DNA of 64,000 nt from positions 17,092,526-17,156,525 of the forward strand of contig OW388296.1 of the NCBI GenBank assembly GCA_936450465.1, written 5' to 3'. This stretch comes from Gibbula magus. Taxonomy: Eukaryota; Mollusca; Gastropoda; Trochida; Trochidae. The notes below the pieces were generated by a model. The model did no database searches. It was not told where the DNA came from and saw only the letters and a program-made list of their open reading frames with translations. Positions 24,830 to 39,800 of the stretch are shown piece after piece (position 1 is the stretch's first letter; each line of letters begins with the position of its first letter). Made by a program: the position numbers and the translations under genes.

Positions 24830-27800
24830 GTATGTTGTACCTGAATGACTTTATATCATGTTATCTGCAAAAATACAATCTTGAAGTGTTTTTGGGACAA
24901 GTCCCTTGCGAGGTTTCAGTCCACACCCTCAGAGTCAGGCACCAATCACCAGCACTGACTGTATCAACAGTTTACCCATTAGGCTACTGTTCACATGGTC
25001 TAACAACTGGTAGGTAAGCTATTGTACAACATTTTTCCCTCTTTCCAGGTGCTCCCGTTCGATGACAATCTGTGCACGCAAGAGATCTGCCTCAACTTTG
25101 ACGTGTGTCAGATCAAACTCCAGTTCGACAGCGCCACCGACTTCATCCACTCCGAGACTATGCTTTTCCGACCCATCCACCCTGTCAACATCTACCGCTG
25201 TGCCTGTCCACCAGGATTTACAGGTAGGGCTTGTGAAGTTTATTGTGAACATAGTCAGTTTTCATATCCCTAGACAGTTTGACATTTAAATATTTCTACA
25301 TATTGTTGACTCGTGTAGCAATGCCACATTGTATGTCATTGAAATGTCAACACCTGACTGAGAATGTAGCACAGTTGGTAGTGCTTCACCTCGGAAGGCT
25401 TGGGTTTGATTCTAGGCCTCATACAAAAATATCTTAAAAGGTGAAACATTTTGCTTTCTTGCACTCATTATAAGGCATAACAATATATGATAGCATTATA
25501 AGGATACAACAACACTGGGGCTATATTGTTTGACGGTTTCTGAAAGCACATGACAAACTGCCAAAATGAAGAGTTATTATCCATGGATTGCTAGTTTTAT
25601 CAGATTAGTATAGCCACACTGATGCTGCAGGATTGCTTTAGTGTATGAAATAAGACTGAAAAGAAGGTTTTATTTTGTAACCTCATCTAGCGAAGGGAAT
25701 GAACAAAATCTTCAATAAGTAACCAGCAAAATAGACAAGTTTGCAGGTTATACACCATTATTGTGGAGTTATTTGAGATAACTTCTACTTGCATAAATTC
25801 TAGCTGTCAAAATTAGAGTAAAGGAACCTGAAAGTAGGAAAACCTCACCTGTATCTTCCTGTACTTGTTCCTAGGTCAGAGGATCTCCAACAACTGTGAT
25901 GTGGAGGTGGACTTGTGCTTCTCTAAACCGTGCCAAAATGGGGGCACGTGCCTGCCGTGGGAGGGCGGATACTCCTGTCAGTGCACCAAGTCTTTCACAG
26001 GTAATGTGCTTTTGGTAATCCCTTGTTGTGCGAATAACAGGGTATTTGGCAATGTACGTTCATCCATCTGTACTTACAAATGAAATGGAATAAAAACTAT
26101 TCTCCGGTTATCATTTCTTGTATGAGGATGTTTCAATGGCTGAAATAATGCTGAAGTGGCACTGAAAGACTCACATTGTTGATACCTAGACTTCATTTCT
26201 GGGCATTGATAATATCATTTCTGTTAGTTATCTTCATCTCCGATAGATGTCAAACAGTACTTGACATAGGAATTGCAATAATATATTTCTAGATACCGGT
26301 ATGCCAACACCTCTTACTCTTACTCATGTTCATTATTTATTAGTTATTTTATTTATAAATTATTCTTATGAATAGACCAAATTGAATGACGATTTTAGAA
26401 CCAATGCATTATGAATTTCTCAGGTAAGAACTGTGAGGTTAACGAGACGGCCAAGTTTGAGGAGAGTACCTGTCCCCAGCACCTGTGTCACCCGCCCTCC
26501 AGGTGTGTGCCGCTGATTAAAGGGGGCTTCAGGTGTGACGGTTGTCCGACCAACAACAACTACGACCGCTTCTGCCGCCTGACAAAACGAAGCTTTAGCA
26601 GAGGGTCCTTCCTGACATTCCCATCCTTGAAGCGGAGGAAACACTTCAACATCACACTCCAGTGAGTAACCTAGAGATGTCTTGTTGATTAGAGTCTTAG
26701 AATTGGATTACATACGAAAGGCAAAATTATCTGGAAACTAACAACAATCTACCTAATGAAAGTGTCAGCATATACTTTATAACATTGTGTATGTTCACAA
26801 TAAAGAAGTTGTTATCCAGAATTTTTTGCTTTTCTTATGAGATTTGTTGTTTCCCTTAAGGAAAGCATCACTGCAACATTACTCTGAAAGGAGTGGTTAC
26901 TGTTTGTTTCTTCTGCATTTCTGCCACAGATGCTGTATAGTCTGTTGTGATAGTAGAAATATTCAGATCTATATGTGAAAAGATGTCATCAATTTATTCA
27001 GTTAATGACAAGTATTATTTGAGTTTATCTTCCTACAAGTGCTTTGAGCATATCCATGTGACGTGGAATGTGTGCTATATAAATTGCCTAGTATTCTATT
27101 AGTATGGTTTAGTATTATTATCTCAGTATTGACGGACACTAACATATTGAGATTTGTTAGCATTCCTGGTTGGTTTCATGCGTCCTTGCTCGCCTCACTG
27201 TGAAAAGGTTTGGGTGCAATGCTACATTGAAAAAGAGTGCTTTTAGCAGGCTTTAGCAACCATGAAATGAATTGAAATCTTGGAATCAGCCTGAAAATTG
27301 CCTCTCCATAGATCATTTGTCAACATTATTACTGACATTTATATTTACATGTTCATGAGTGAACAGTGGAACATACTGATTTATTATTGAATTATTCGGA
27401 AAAGACAAAATTCATGATTTGCCCATGACATGCATCAGATAAAATTCTATTGCAACCTCTCAAGGAAAACTAAAAAGGATAATTTAGCCAATAATCTAAG
27501 ACGCCATGCAGTCAGGACGTGTTGAGCTCAAAAACCACCTTTATGAAGAAAGTGTTTCCTTCGAGTGGAAGTTTCACCTAAAGTAGTCCCCACTGTGGTC
27601 TGTACTTATAGTGTAACCTATCATGAACATATTGGCCTAATGTGACGGGAGGTTTGACTAGAATGTTTTCTCCATTGAGAGCATGATGAAGGTATTCTTC
27701 TGAATAAATGAGGACTTTATTGTAACACATAACAGAGAAATGGACCTGATCTAGCCGCTGTATTGAGGCGTGCTATTGTTTATTGAAGATTTGTAGGTTA

Positions 27801-30800
27801 GATAAAGAACAAAATCTCTGTAAAATCAACCCTAAGTTACTTTTATAGTTACACCATTGCGTTGATAATGTGTTTTGTTTGGGATGGAGGAATTAATTCT
27901 GATTGGATGACTTCTTTGAGGCTAGATTTCAGCCATCTTGGCATAAGTATTGAGGTGAAGCCGTGTTTGCAGATGGTTTCATAGGTAAAAGGAAATTGGT
28001 CAATAAGCGTTAAATCAGATTAACTAGCTCGATCGACTGGGTTGGTGATATTGTTGATGAAATGATGATGCTATTATAAAGATCTCTTGCGTATGATGTG
28101 TATTTATTGAGGGAATAGTTTTGCTCGTTGAGTGGCATATTGTCGTCATTGATTGATTGCTGTTAATGATTTATGGGTTATTACTTCATAAACTTTATTG
28201 ATTTGCCCTTTCGAGTTGGAATAGGATTCAGTATTGATGTCGAGAAAACAGAAGAATTTCAATATAGAGAGTTATCTCAAACACTCTGTTTGAAACGAAC
28301 ATGTTTTATGAAAACATCTTCTATGTTTAAGTTTTGAAATTATTTTAAATATCTTACTCTTAACTGTGTATGAAATAAACTGATACAGAACCCAGTCGAG
28401 GGTTAATTTTGTCAATTTAAATGGCAAATAAAAAGAAACATCACCATGGTAGCTGCCCAGAAACAACCTCCCTGACTATGGTCTGATGGGTGGGTCTTGT
28501 TCTACAAAATTGTTCAACAACTGTGAAATCTGCAAGTTAAGATGTTCGTTTTTTGGGGGAGCTTTTATTTGTCTACACTTAGATCACCTTTGAACTCTTG
28601 CTAGCACTTGTATCAATATATGCATAGAATAAATCAAGGAAATTGCTTCTTAATGTTCCCCCACTGTTGTTTAATGGATGTTCCACCAAGACGTCCCCCA
28701 CAGAATATTCTACCATAATTGGTAACTAATATGTCTTGGACTCTGGTTCCATTGAGATGCATAAAGATGCTGTGTTTGAATAACGATCAGACATATTTAT
28801 TGTTTTGTTTTTGTTGGTAACTCCCACTAGACATAATCAGAAGACAGGAAGATAATACACTTTTAATTAATATTCTGATATGTGGCGTCTTGCACTGGCT
28901 AAACTAGCAGTGGGGATAGGCTATTTAGATGGCATGTAAGAAATAGGGATATTGCTGCAATAAAAACGTGTCTTGCGCTGAATTAAACCACCATTTTGGT
29001 AAGGTGAATGTGATGATTCGATATAAAATATAATATTTTGCGATAAAAAAAAACGGCAAAAAGTTTATATCAAGTCATGTATTTTGTAACACAGATTGGA
29101 GGATATTTCATATAATTGGTTATGTAATAGTCCTGGGTAAGAGTTTCTTACGAAGATTCTGATTTTATTGTTCTGTACTTTGGGTGATCCCCCTCTCCAT
29201 TGCTTGAGAAACATAAAAATTTACATGGAAATGACAAAGTATGAATGTGGACATGTGAGGATTTGAAAAAATGGTATAAGGATTCATATCAGTGTTGGAT
29301 GTGGAGCCTTTGGGACGACCCACTCACTGATCACTTAATATCCATGATAGAAACTTTTTACCGTTTCGATTGAGAAATCTTTAGAGGGTATATATATAAG
29401 GGAAATTCACAAGAGAAGATCTCAAGTATCCATGTTTTTCACAATGAAGAAGTTGAATTCCATTAATTTATTTTTCTCAAGTAACGTTGTTGTACTGGCC
29501 AGCCTCTTACATTCTGATTTAGTGAAGCGATTTTGAAAAGGTTTTATCATTTGCATTTTAGATTGTAATTTTTAAATTTGTTTTAATAAATTTAGTTTCA
29601 TAAAGAATCATGTCTGCCACATTCTGTACCATTTATGTAAATATTTAAAGAATTACTTGGTCCTGACAATCTCTGTTCACTGGACATATAGCATTCCTAA
29701 TGCAAATATTTCCTAAATTATTGGCATTTGGGAGTGTTTTTTTCACATCGTTACTTGATGGAAACAAAGCCTGAATTATTCTCTTTGTATAACAAAATGG
29801 TGTCGTTTATACACTGAACCCTTTTTTTCTTCCCAGATAGCAATTTTTCAAATACTCTTTGTGAAAATTATGCTTTCCATAACCACTAAAGCCAACATCA
29901 GGGAATCTACTTCAAAGCTTCATGATACAACATGATGAATTATTTCTCTGTATTTCCCATCCAAGTTGTCATCAGACATATAGTATGTCTGGCAATGTGC
30001 TACTTGGGTTACAACTGCTTGTGAATAATGTATGTGTCTATGAAACTCATTTGGACATGACATAGATGCATTGTCTGCCAGTAACATCAACCACAACTTG
30101 ACTAGTGTTGACACTTTCTGTGATTGTAAATGGAATTGATAGATAAGATGAATTTTAACCCACTCAAGCTATGAAAATGAGAGAGAGAGAGAGATTTTGA
30201 CATGTACCATGCCAATGATTAAATATTGTTATTTTGTAATAATTCTTTCAACTCTTATATTTTCTATTTTCTGTCATTTGTTTGTGGTGCACCATAATAT
30301 TTTCAATGTTCCACATATAATTTTCTTCAATTTCATTATATATCATTACCTTCCTTACTTCATGAGAAAAATACTTTTATTTTAATAAGGTTTTTTTTCT
30401 TAGATGTGTACTGTGAAAATTGGATATCCTAACCAAACAAATACATTTGTTTATTTGTTAAAGAATCATCCTCGCTAAACAAATGACTTTATTCCAAAAA
30501 GAAATTAAAATCAAACAAATCCTGTTTTTCAATCTGCAACAAACAGATTACCCAAAATACAATTGTATCACAAAAAAAAGAGAATAATATTGCTCGTTGA
30601 GGTCTGAAAATTCCAATTTTCCTGACCTGTGGCATGTTCCATTAACAAGTGGAATCCATATTCAACGAGCACATTTGTCGTCCATGCACATGCAATTGAT
30701 AATACGGCACCTGCGTTTCGGAATCTGTTTAACGGATGACGAGACAAACTCAGAAGATGACCCGTCCATTGACCTCAGCCACGTGCCACTTTGATTACAA

Positions 30801-33800
30801 AGCGCTAATTACTTCCCCCTTAATGGCTACTGATTGGGTGTCGACATTCGGTCTTCTGGCTTTGTCTGGAGATGTTTGGTTCAAGGATATTCGATGATGC
30901 TGCTCACAGTTTGATCCGTGATTGCTGCAGGAATGATTGATGGTTTGATCTGTTTAAATGGAGACTGTCTTCTCGGGTTGTCGTTTGTTGGAGCTTCATT
31001 AGGAATATGGTTCCTTTCTGTCATAGAGATCCTGTCGTCTTCTCAGTTTGTCGTTTATTTGAAAGGAAAAACGGGAAAATCGATTGGTTCGTTTCTAACA
31101 TCTTGTGTTTTCAGTTGAAAATTCCACAAGATTCAAATTGGAATAAATAAATAATTATTAATGGAGACCCTGAACAAAATTCAAGCTAACAAAATTCAAG
31201 CTAACTTTATGATACATTATGATACTTTGTGATCTGCAATGATACTTGATGATACTTTGTGTTACATAAGGATACTTGATGAGACTTTGTGTTACATAAG
31301 GATACTTGATGATACTTTGTGTTACATAAGGATACTCGATGATACTTTGTGTTACATAATGATACTTTGTGTTACATAAGGATACTTTATGATACTTTAG
31401 CAAGGCAAAATTTCAAAGGCTCCATTTGTTATTTTATTCATATGAAAATGTTTCATAATGTTGTTAGTATTCTCTTTTTGTATGTGTATCAGAATGTGAT
31501 ATTGTAAATTGAAATGGTTAATTGGTTATTGAGACTTAAATATACTTAATGTGTAAGATAGGTGAAAGATAATCAAATCAGATTTTACTTTGTTGTTTTC
31601 TTCTTAAGAAATTAGTTGCATTTCTAGAATCTAAATTCCTGAGAAATTCATCAAATTTACCATTTGGCATTACAATTGCTGAAGAAGTTGCACAGATTAT
31701 TTATCAAACAATACCAAGTGTGAACTTAAAGTCTTGAATAAGTAAATATTTTCCCCCAAGAAGATCAAAGACCATATTTGATATATTTCTTCTGTAAGTT
31801 TGGCACTCTGGGTCATCATGTCAACTGTAATCACTCAGATAATTGAATTAACCAACAACCATTCGTCATGGGAGTAGACATCACACTAGAATCCAATGTT
31901 TGTGAACACTCCTCGCTTTGAAGAGAAACAAGCGGGCGAGAGAATAAGTCGAAATAATCCAATATTGATATCACAGTAGATGTGACATGTGTAAAAGTGG
32001 AGAAATAAAGCTCGTACCAATCTAATATTGATAATTCTGATGGTAGGGAATCAGTTAACATCAAATGCAGCGTATCTGAGATTGTGTCGGTAAGTTGTTT
32101 CCTAACAGTTTTTAGTGGAGTTAGTCCTTTGAGCTTGAAATTATTTCGTAAACCATTTGGGATTTCAAAAGTGATGTGTTGTGCTCTTAAAGAATATGTC
32201 GCTAAAGCTGGATATATGCTCGAGCTTCAAAGTAATTTTCAAACCCCTATGGGGGTTTCTTTCTTCACACTCCTCCCTCATCCGTTCCCTCTGGGCTTTG
32301 TAGTGGTGTGTCTTGCAGAAGATATCCTGAACACTGAATACATGCTTGATCTTCAAATCACTGGGCATGTCATTCATAGAGTATTTGTTCATATATTTAA
32401 GAGAGATACTGGTTAATTGTTAGAACTTGCCACCCTTCCCCTTAAAAGTAATGTTTTGCATAACCTTAAGGTGGTGGCACATTCATAACGTGGTGGCACA
32501 TTCATAACATTGTGACACATTCAGGTGCTGGCTTTTGGTACCGAATGACTGAAGGTTTAATATTCCTCTGTGCTACCTCAAAAATAGTTTTACCCAAATT
32601 TAGCAATCTAACACTTTTGTGTCTCCAAACCCATTAATTGTAACACTGCTAATGTCATCTCCTGGATGATCATGATTGGAACGCGACACTTAACGATGTT
32701 TATCATAATTATACAAAGAGAGACAATTAACACTCTACCGTCATGCAATACAGTCATAGCTGAACACAGGTGTATGTCAATAATTAATCTACCTGTGTGC
32801 ACCTGTCGTTAAGGGTAGCTACACACCTGAAGATGTTATCAAGGTAAATCACAGGTATGGGTTCGGCCTGCACTCATTATGATTTACCTGATTAAATTAC
32901 CGACACAAAGGAAGGTCATATGTTGACATAGCAAAAATACTAATCATTGGTTCAGATTTGTTTTATATATTTAGTTTAGTCATTTTCCTTGATTCTAGAT
33001 GATTATGTTTTAAGTGAATTTGTTGTATTTTGGCGAAGACTGTTATTTTCTTGTTTGAAAATCTAAATTTGTTAATTTGTCGTATTATGTACATTTCCCA
33101 AATTCAATATGCAATATCAGTTTTATAGTATATATAGTTATATGTATATGTATAAGCACTTCAATCTTTCCAACTAGTTTGCAAAAAATGAGACTATTTG
33201 ATGGATATACAACTTCTTTAATCTGTACAGGTGACATTTCGACATAGATTCTAATGTAATCATCAAAAACAGTCTTTATTATTCAACACCCCAAAGTCTA
33301 GATTGCCTATCAGTCAGTTTGCTAAAAATACCACTGACTTGCCTATAGAACAGAGTAACATTTGCTACATTTGGGAGAGGATCTCTGTAGAAGAGACTTG
33401 TATTAAGGAACACTCTTCCCAAACACTATCCACCATTAAAAGGTTCCAGGGCTCTGAATCATGGGAAAGTGATTCATGTAAGGGGAGATAATTATACTTG
33501 TTGAGAATGAACGGTTGATCAAAGCTTGACTCCTCTCGTACAATAGACGTAGCAGTTTTCTTTGTCAGAGCTGGTATTGAGAGGTTGATTGAGCTGTGAG
33601 AGACTCGACTTCTGGTATAGTTCAACTAGACCGGGCGACCACCACGAAAATCAATACCTCGTATTTGTCTACCGTTTTACATGTTGCGTGTTGGCAAAGT
33701 GTTTTCTGGTTGTTGAGTCTCTTAATCCAGTAGACTAGATGGTAAAATTGAGATATAGAGGTATATGGTTGGTCGTAATAGTAGGACGGAGTATACTGTT

Positions 33801-36800
33801 CTCCGCAGTGAGTCATTAATTTAGTGGTATGTTGAGCAAAGGGAATTATGATGTCTAGATAATGTGGAATGATCTGCTATTTGAGGAAGAATGCTCGTTG
33901 GTCATCAATTTTGATGCTGTAGTGGTTTCTGAAAAACAAACCATTTATACCATTACAAGAGTTTGTTCCAATCAGTCTTTCTTAACTTGGTGATGTTTTG
34001 GTTAAAACTAATTATAATTCTTGTGTTTTCTGTCAAATAAATTGTTCACAGAAGAACAATCATTCTGACCCATGGTAGAACATAATGTATGCTGAGATAA
34101 AGTGTAGTCACTGTATTTGATGTTGGATATCTTTCACAATATTTGAAATACAGAAACTGTGAAAACATAAAGATATGTATTTCTACAGGAAGTGAGTTGA
34201 CCTAATATGTTCTGTCAAGAATTAGAAATCAATAGCAGCTCGTAAACTTGATAACAATGGCTGACCTAAATATTTCCTTAATTTGTTTCAACTGAAAATT
34301 TAAACAGTTTTCCCAATGAGAAAAGATCCTTAACCTTTGAACTCATTGTTCAAATATTCAATAATGTTTAGTATTCGATTAAAGTTTGAACACCATCTGA
34401 CTGAACCACGTCATCTGCAAGTCTTTTGATTCCAGTTCCCCGTTAACCCCCTGTCTCCCATGTTAGGCTGTTCGGTATACATACAATTGTTCTCAATTCT
34501 GATAGCCTGCAGAACACAATCGTAAAGTTTACAACTGAATGTTTAATTAAGTGCCGATGACATGTTTCTTTATGCAGATTAAGTACACTTATAATGCATA
34601 TGCAAAAAATCACCCCAACAAATAATTTCCTTCCTTTAACTAAAACTTCACAACATTTTCTTTATGTTTTAAAAGAACATTAATGCAAATTGCATACAAA
34701 GGAAACCCTTTGAAGCTAGCTTCCAACAATTATGTGTTCAGTCATTATGTCCATGAAGGACCCCAAGTGAACATTTAAATCTTTTGCCCATTCAAAATGG
34801 TGTCTTCGTTTGCGCAGAACATCATTTTGAAAATTGTTTTAAACCCTTTAAACCTCCAAATACATCTACTTTCCCATTTTGACCTTCAGCTGAAACTTGT
34901 GTTTTGTCTATTCAAAAGAGTTTCTTTGTTTATAAGGAACAATCATGCAATAAAAACATATGAATCTTGTATACAACAGAAACCTCTCGAAACCTTCAAC
35001 AAATATATCTGAGGTCATGGTGTCCCTTTAAGTGAACATTTAAATGTATTGTCAATTCAAAAGAGTTTCTTTGTGCGCATGTAGAGTCTTTCTCTGAGTC
35101 ACATACTTCTACAGCAGTAGGTTGATAAAGAACCCCTGTTCACTGCTCAAAACATGCATTGTACAAACTGCTGACATTAAATATCTGTACTGACCTACTT
35201 TACTCTTAGTTTACATAAACTTATTTTCGTGTGCACTGTCATGTTTTCCTGGGTATCTGCATACTTTAGGTCAAATGTTATATGAAAAAATAATTTTTCT
35301 GATAATTGAGAGAAACTTGTAAAAAGGTTTTATAGAAGAAGACAAATATTTTATGGATGATCAACTTCTTCATTAACAATAATAGTTAAATTGTTAATAA
35401 AGAAGTTGATCATCCATAAAATATTTGTCTTCTTCATCACACCAACTTCTAGAATGCCTCTCAAACAGTTGGTTTTATATTGGTTTAGAAATTATTTTTG
35501 CCTAAAAAATTAATTTTAAGTTTGTTCAAACATGAAATTGCTAATTTTCCATTAAAAAATAAAGAAAGTCCAATACAGTTATGTACTTTTAGATGAAGAA
35601 GATATTATTTTTTTCATAGACATTTCTCGTGAGTGTTGCATTGTTCCGTGACATGAAGAATCTATCAGTAAAATAATTCAAGACTCACAAAAAAACTAAA
35701 TATTTCTTGAAATTGACCAATCCTATTATAACAGCTCTCCCACTTCTTGTTGATTTCATGTTAAGCAGTAAAACATTGATTAGATTATTGACGGCGGTTA
35801 GTACTTCTGTAGAGAATTGTGTCACTTCAGCGGTCCATATTACATCTAAAGCATGATGAGAAGTTCCCATGTATTGATCAGAATTAACTTACACGAACAT
35901 AGTGAGTCAGAAACGACTGGAAATGGTCGCTCCCTCGCGGAAATACATGCCGTGCAGCAAAAGTCAAATATTTGACGATTCGTCTTTCAGTTTGTGCGTG
36001 TTTGTCGATGTTCCCGAATTTCACTGCATATCCTGTTAGTCGTTAATCACTTAGCAGTAATTCGGGTGTTCTGTGTTTGTTTTGTATTTGTTGAGTTTCT
36101 TCGTTACACACAGCTCTTGGTGATTAATTGACAAACGTGTAGTCTCTCTCATGTTCATTTGGCATTGGGAGTTGTTTCTGTTGATTGTTGTCATTTCTCC
36201 TTTACAACTTTTCTAATAAATAAAACAAATAATATTAATTTTAACGCCTTATGTCCAGTGCAAGCACTGCTCACTGCTATGGAGTTAATTAGTGAGAATT
36301 AATTATGTGTTTCACATTGCTTCAGTTTCAAAATTAAACATAATTCTTCCTCGTTATGTGTTGATTCTCACTGTCATGATGTTTCTGTTCAGGATTAATA
36401 TTTATTGACCATAATTTAGCCTTTCCCTGTTGAATAATTTTCTTTCATGTTTCTTAGATGTTGCAGATTTCAACTGTTTCTGTTGATTCTGTGTTATTCA
36501 TTTTGGTAGCAATGTTTAGTTTAGTATAGGACCTCTGATGATTTGTTAGTTCTAGGAGGTGCATGCAGGTTTCACTGCAATGCCTAGTTACAATGGTATG
36601 GCAGGTTTTCTCCCTGCATTAATAATAGCAGCACCTACCTATATATACATTAAAAGAAGATGAAGTTGAAATAAGCTTGGCTAATCGTTCTCACTTCGTA
36701 CCTACTTCTTCAAACCGTTTAAGCAGTTTATAAAAATGAAACTGTGCGGTTTCAATATAGCCACGTTGATTTTGTTTGTATATGTTGTCACCTAAATCGA

Positions 36801-39800
36801 CAAAATGAAACTGTTGGAATGGTTATTGACAACCAAATTATATTTTATCAAAAAAGTGAAACTATTCAAGCTGCAAGCTGGTTATCAAATTTCACAAATG
36901 TTGTCTTAATGTTCTTCTAATAACTCCTCAAAACTGCGACCAATTATCCATTACAGCCCTTGAGCTGATTGAGATAGCGAATCTTTTCCTTGTCACATTT
37001 CAGATTTGCGACCCAAGAGAAAAATGGCCTCCTCTTCTACAATGGCCGCTTTAATGAACTTCATGATTTTATGGCGTTGGAAATTATTGATGGGCAGATC
37101 CAGTTCTCGTTTTCCTTGGGCGACAACATTACGACTGTTAACCCATACGTCAGAGGCGGAGTCAACACCGGGTCTTGGACCAAGGTCAAGGTTGAATACC
37201 TCAATAGGGTGAGCAGTTAATTTTTAATCCATTTTGGGTTGTGAATTTAGCTATTGTAAGATCGTAAAGGTTTTCAGATGTTTGAAAACATATTTTGATA
37301 CTGTTTAAGTAATGTAATTGTAATTTAGTTTCTAACTTTAATTCATTAAAGTTAATTAATTTAATTTCTAACTTGATAAACTTCTGTGTATTTTTCCATG
37401 AATTCTTTTGATGTTTTTATTGATCAATTAATGAAGCTTTTTAAAAACTTATCGTTGAGAGGTCTAAATTTGAGTTTTAAATCAACATTGATTAGACTTT
37501 TATTTGAAATCTAAACACATGTAGCAATGCATAAATTACCTTTTGTTGGCTAATCTCAATTGTTTAAAACTGAGAAATTCTTATGTAAACTGAAATATCT
37601 CCTCCAATACCACAATTCCAATATTCATTTATGTAATGTTGATCCTAATAAGATATTAGTTAATTAAATATATTAAACCTTTAGTGGATTTAGTTTCATA
37701 TTTACATCCTCATCAACAGAAAGGCTCCGAGTTTCTATAAAATAGTTATAATCTTGAGCGTTATTCCATCTCCAGGAGGCGACAGTGACGGTCGGTGAGG
37801 ACTGTGACACGCTGATATCCGTACTGTACGGCTCACAACTCGGCAACTACCACTGCGCGGCCCGCAATGCCAGAGTCCTTCCGAAAGAGTAAGAATTTTG
37901 TTTTCTTTGGGAAAATATGTGTTGAGATAAGAATACACTAATTTGTTGGAACATTTTTTCTTACCTGAATATTGTTTAGTTAGCAGCTTGTTAGTAATAT
38001 GTAACTGTTTGATTATTCTAAAAGGCCTAAAAATATGGACAGAGGTAAAATAATAAGGTAAGATAAGTCTTTAAACACTTAAAATATAAAGGTTTTTGAT
38101 TTTTACTTGTTAAAGATTTCCATCATTCTTCTTCTAAAGAGCTGATAGCTGCTGAAGTGCTGGTCAAGGGCTGATAAACATTAGCTCACAAGATAATTTT
38201 CCCTTTTCATGTGATGACTCAATGGCAAACTTCTGCTTCATTGAACTATAAATTATTTTATAACTGAAATATATAATTTAAGAAATAGTTAAAATACATT
38301 CTCATTCCCTCCCCAGGTGTGACAACCCAATAGCAAACTGCTACCGCCTTCTCGATCTGACAGGTCCTCTCCAGATCGGTGGCCTGCCTTCACTTCCAAC
38401 AACATTCCAGATTCAGAATGAAAACTACATTGGCTGTATAAAAGACTTCTACATTGACCATGAGATTCTGAACCTCAACTCGTCCATGTCTCACATCGGT
38501 CACGGAACAGAGCCGGGCTGTCCTGCTCTCAAACCTTTGTGTGGCTCCAACCCGTGTCAGTACGGAGGTGAGTTGTCTCCCTTTACAACTTGCTCTTGAT
38601 GACTCGTTGCTTAAAGCTGCGATACTGCCGAAGCGGCATTAAACAAAATCTTGCTCACTCACTCTTCTGGTGATGCTTATAAGATTCTCTACAATATTCA
38701 AAGTTGCTGATTTTGCTTTGCTGATATTAGTTTTATCACCACCTTTCCATCAAATGGTCATCGCTGAATAATTTGACGAAATATACATAAAAGTAACGCT
38801 ATGAGTTTACACATTCCTGAATGTATGAATTTCTGGAAAGATAAATTAGGCACCCGAATATTGCAGTTAAAGGTAAAGTATTTACATGCAAAAATATTGT
38901 AGCTTACTATGAATTATTTCATATACTAGAAAAGTGAGTTACGTTTTACCTCTACAGGTACATGCAAGGAGGGATGGAATACGTTTACCTGTGAATGTCC
39001 TGATCATGCTGGAGGCTTAGACTGTGGACAAGGTGGGATATCCTCAATATCCTCATGCTTTAAATCTTTGCTTAAATCTTTTTACTGAGTAAATTGATAA
39101 TAATTATTGTCATTGTGAACTATTTGATTATGAACATCTACTTAGCGCTAATATAGTCCTAAGCCAATGGTAATGTACATGGTACTTACGATTATCTCAC
39201 AATTTACGACTAGATAACTTTAAAATATATAGGCCCTGATCTATTATTTTCAAATTGAGTTAAACTTTAAACAACCGTAAGTTAATAATAATTTGCAGAT
39301 ATTTACAAAATGTAAATAATCCTTTCACCCCCAAGGCCTCTACAGAGGCCAGAAACCCATTATTATGGTTTATCAACAATCTTCTTTATGGTAAATTCCA
39401 GAAATTGAAAAGTCAAGGAAGTTGAATGGAAACGGGTACCTGTCCTACTCCGGAGTGTTCAACCGAGTCAAGTTCCCGTGGTACAACGGTATATCATTCC
39501 GAACACGGGCAAGTCATGGAGCTCTCATGCAGATCTCACTCTCTCCTGGTGAAGTCCGAATAATGGTGAGAATTAACATGGCTTCTTTTGTTTGGATTTA
39601 AGGGTAAACATGACAATCCTCTGAATAAAACTAAACATCGGCTAGTCTACTCAACGTCCAGCAGGGTTAAGTGATCTTGGGGCTGGGACGTCTCTGGGAT
39701 TCACTTAAGGATGCTGTGGTGGTCCAACCAATAGGTTGGCAGGGGCGTAGCTAGCCCAAAATGAATGTGTAGGCAACGTTTGAGGGCGCGAAGCGCCCGA

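Larger units (their letters stand above)
26662..37003. other. 10.3-kb intron inside laminin G1
   Basis: Donor GTGAGT and acceptor TTTCAG join to an exact codon. No other exon is supported inside. It contains a SINE scrap (27203-27232), a GA run (30178-30193), a 30-bp tandem repeat (31195-31400), a long perfect hairpin (35335-35435) and a SINE fragment (36545-36640). Confidence 0.85.

Noticed and set aside
25019..25252. Minus-strand frame over the first EGF exon
   Set aside because: It is the reverse shadow of the CELSR exon at 25049-25223.
35335..35435. A microRNA gene
   Set aside because: The arms pair almost perfectly over 46 bases, unlike typical microRNA precursors, and no seed can be assigned; kept as a hairpin only.
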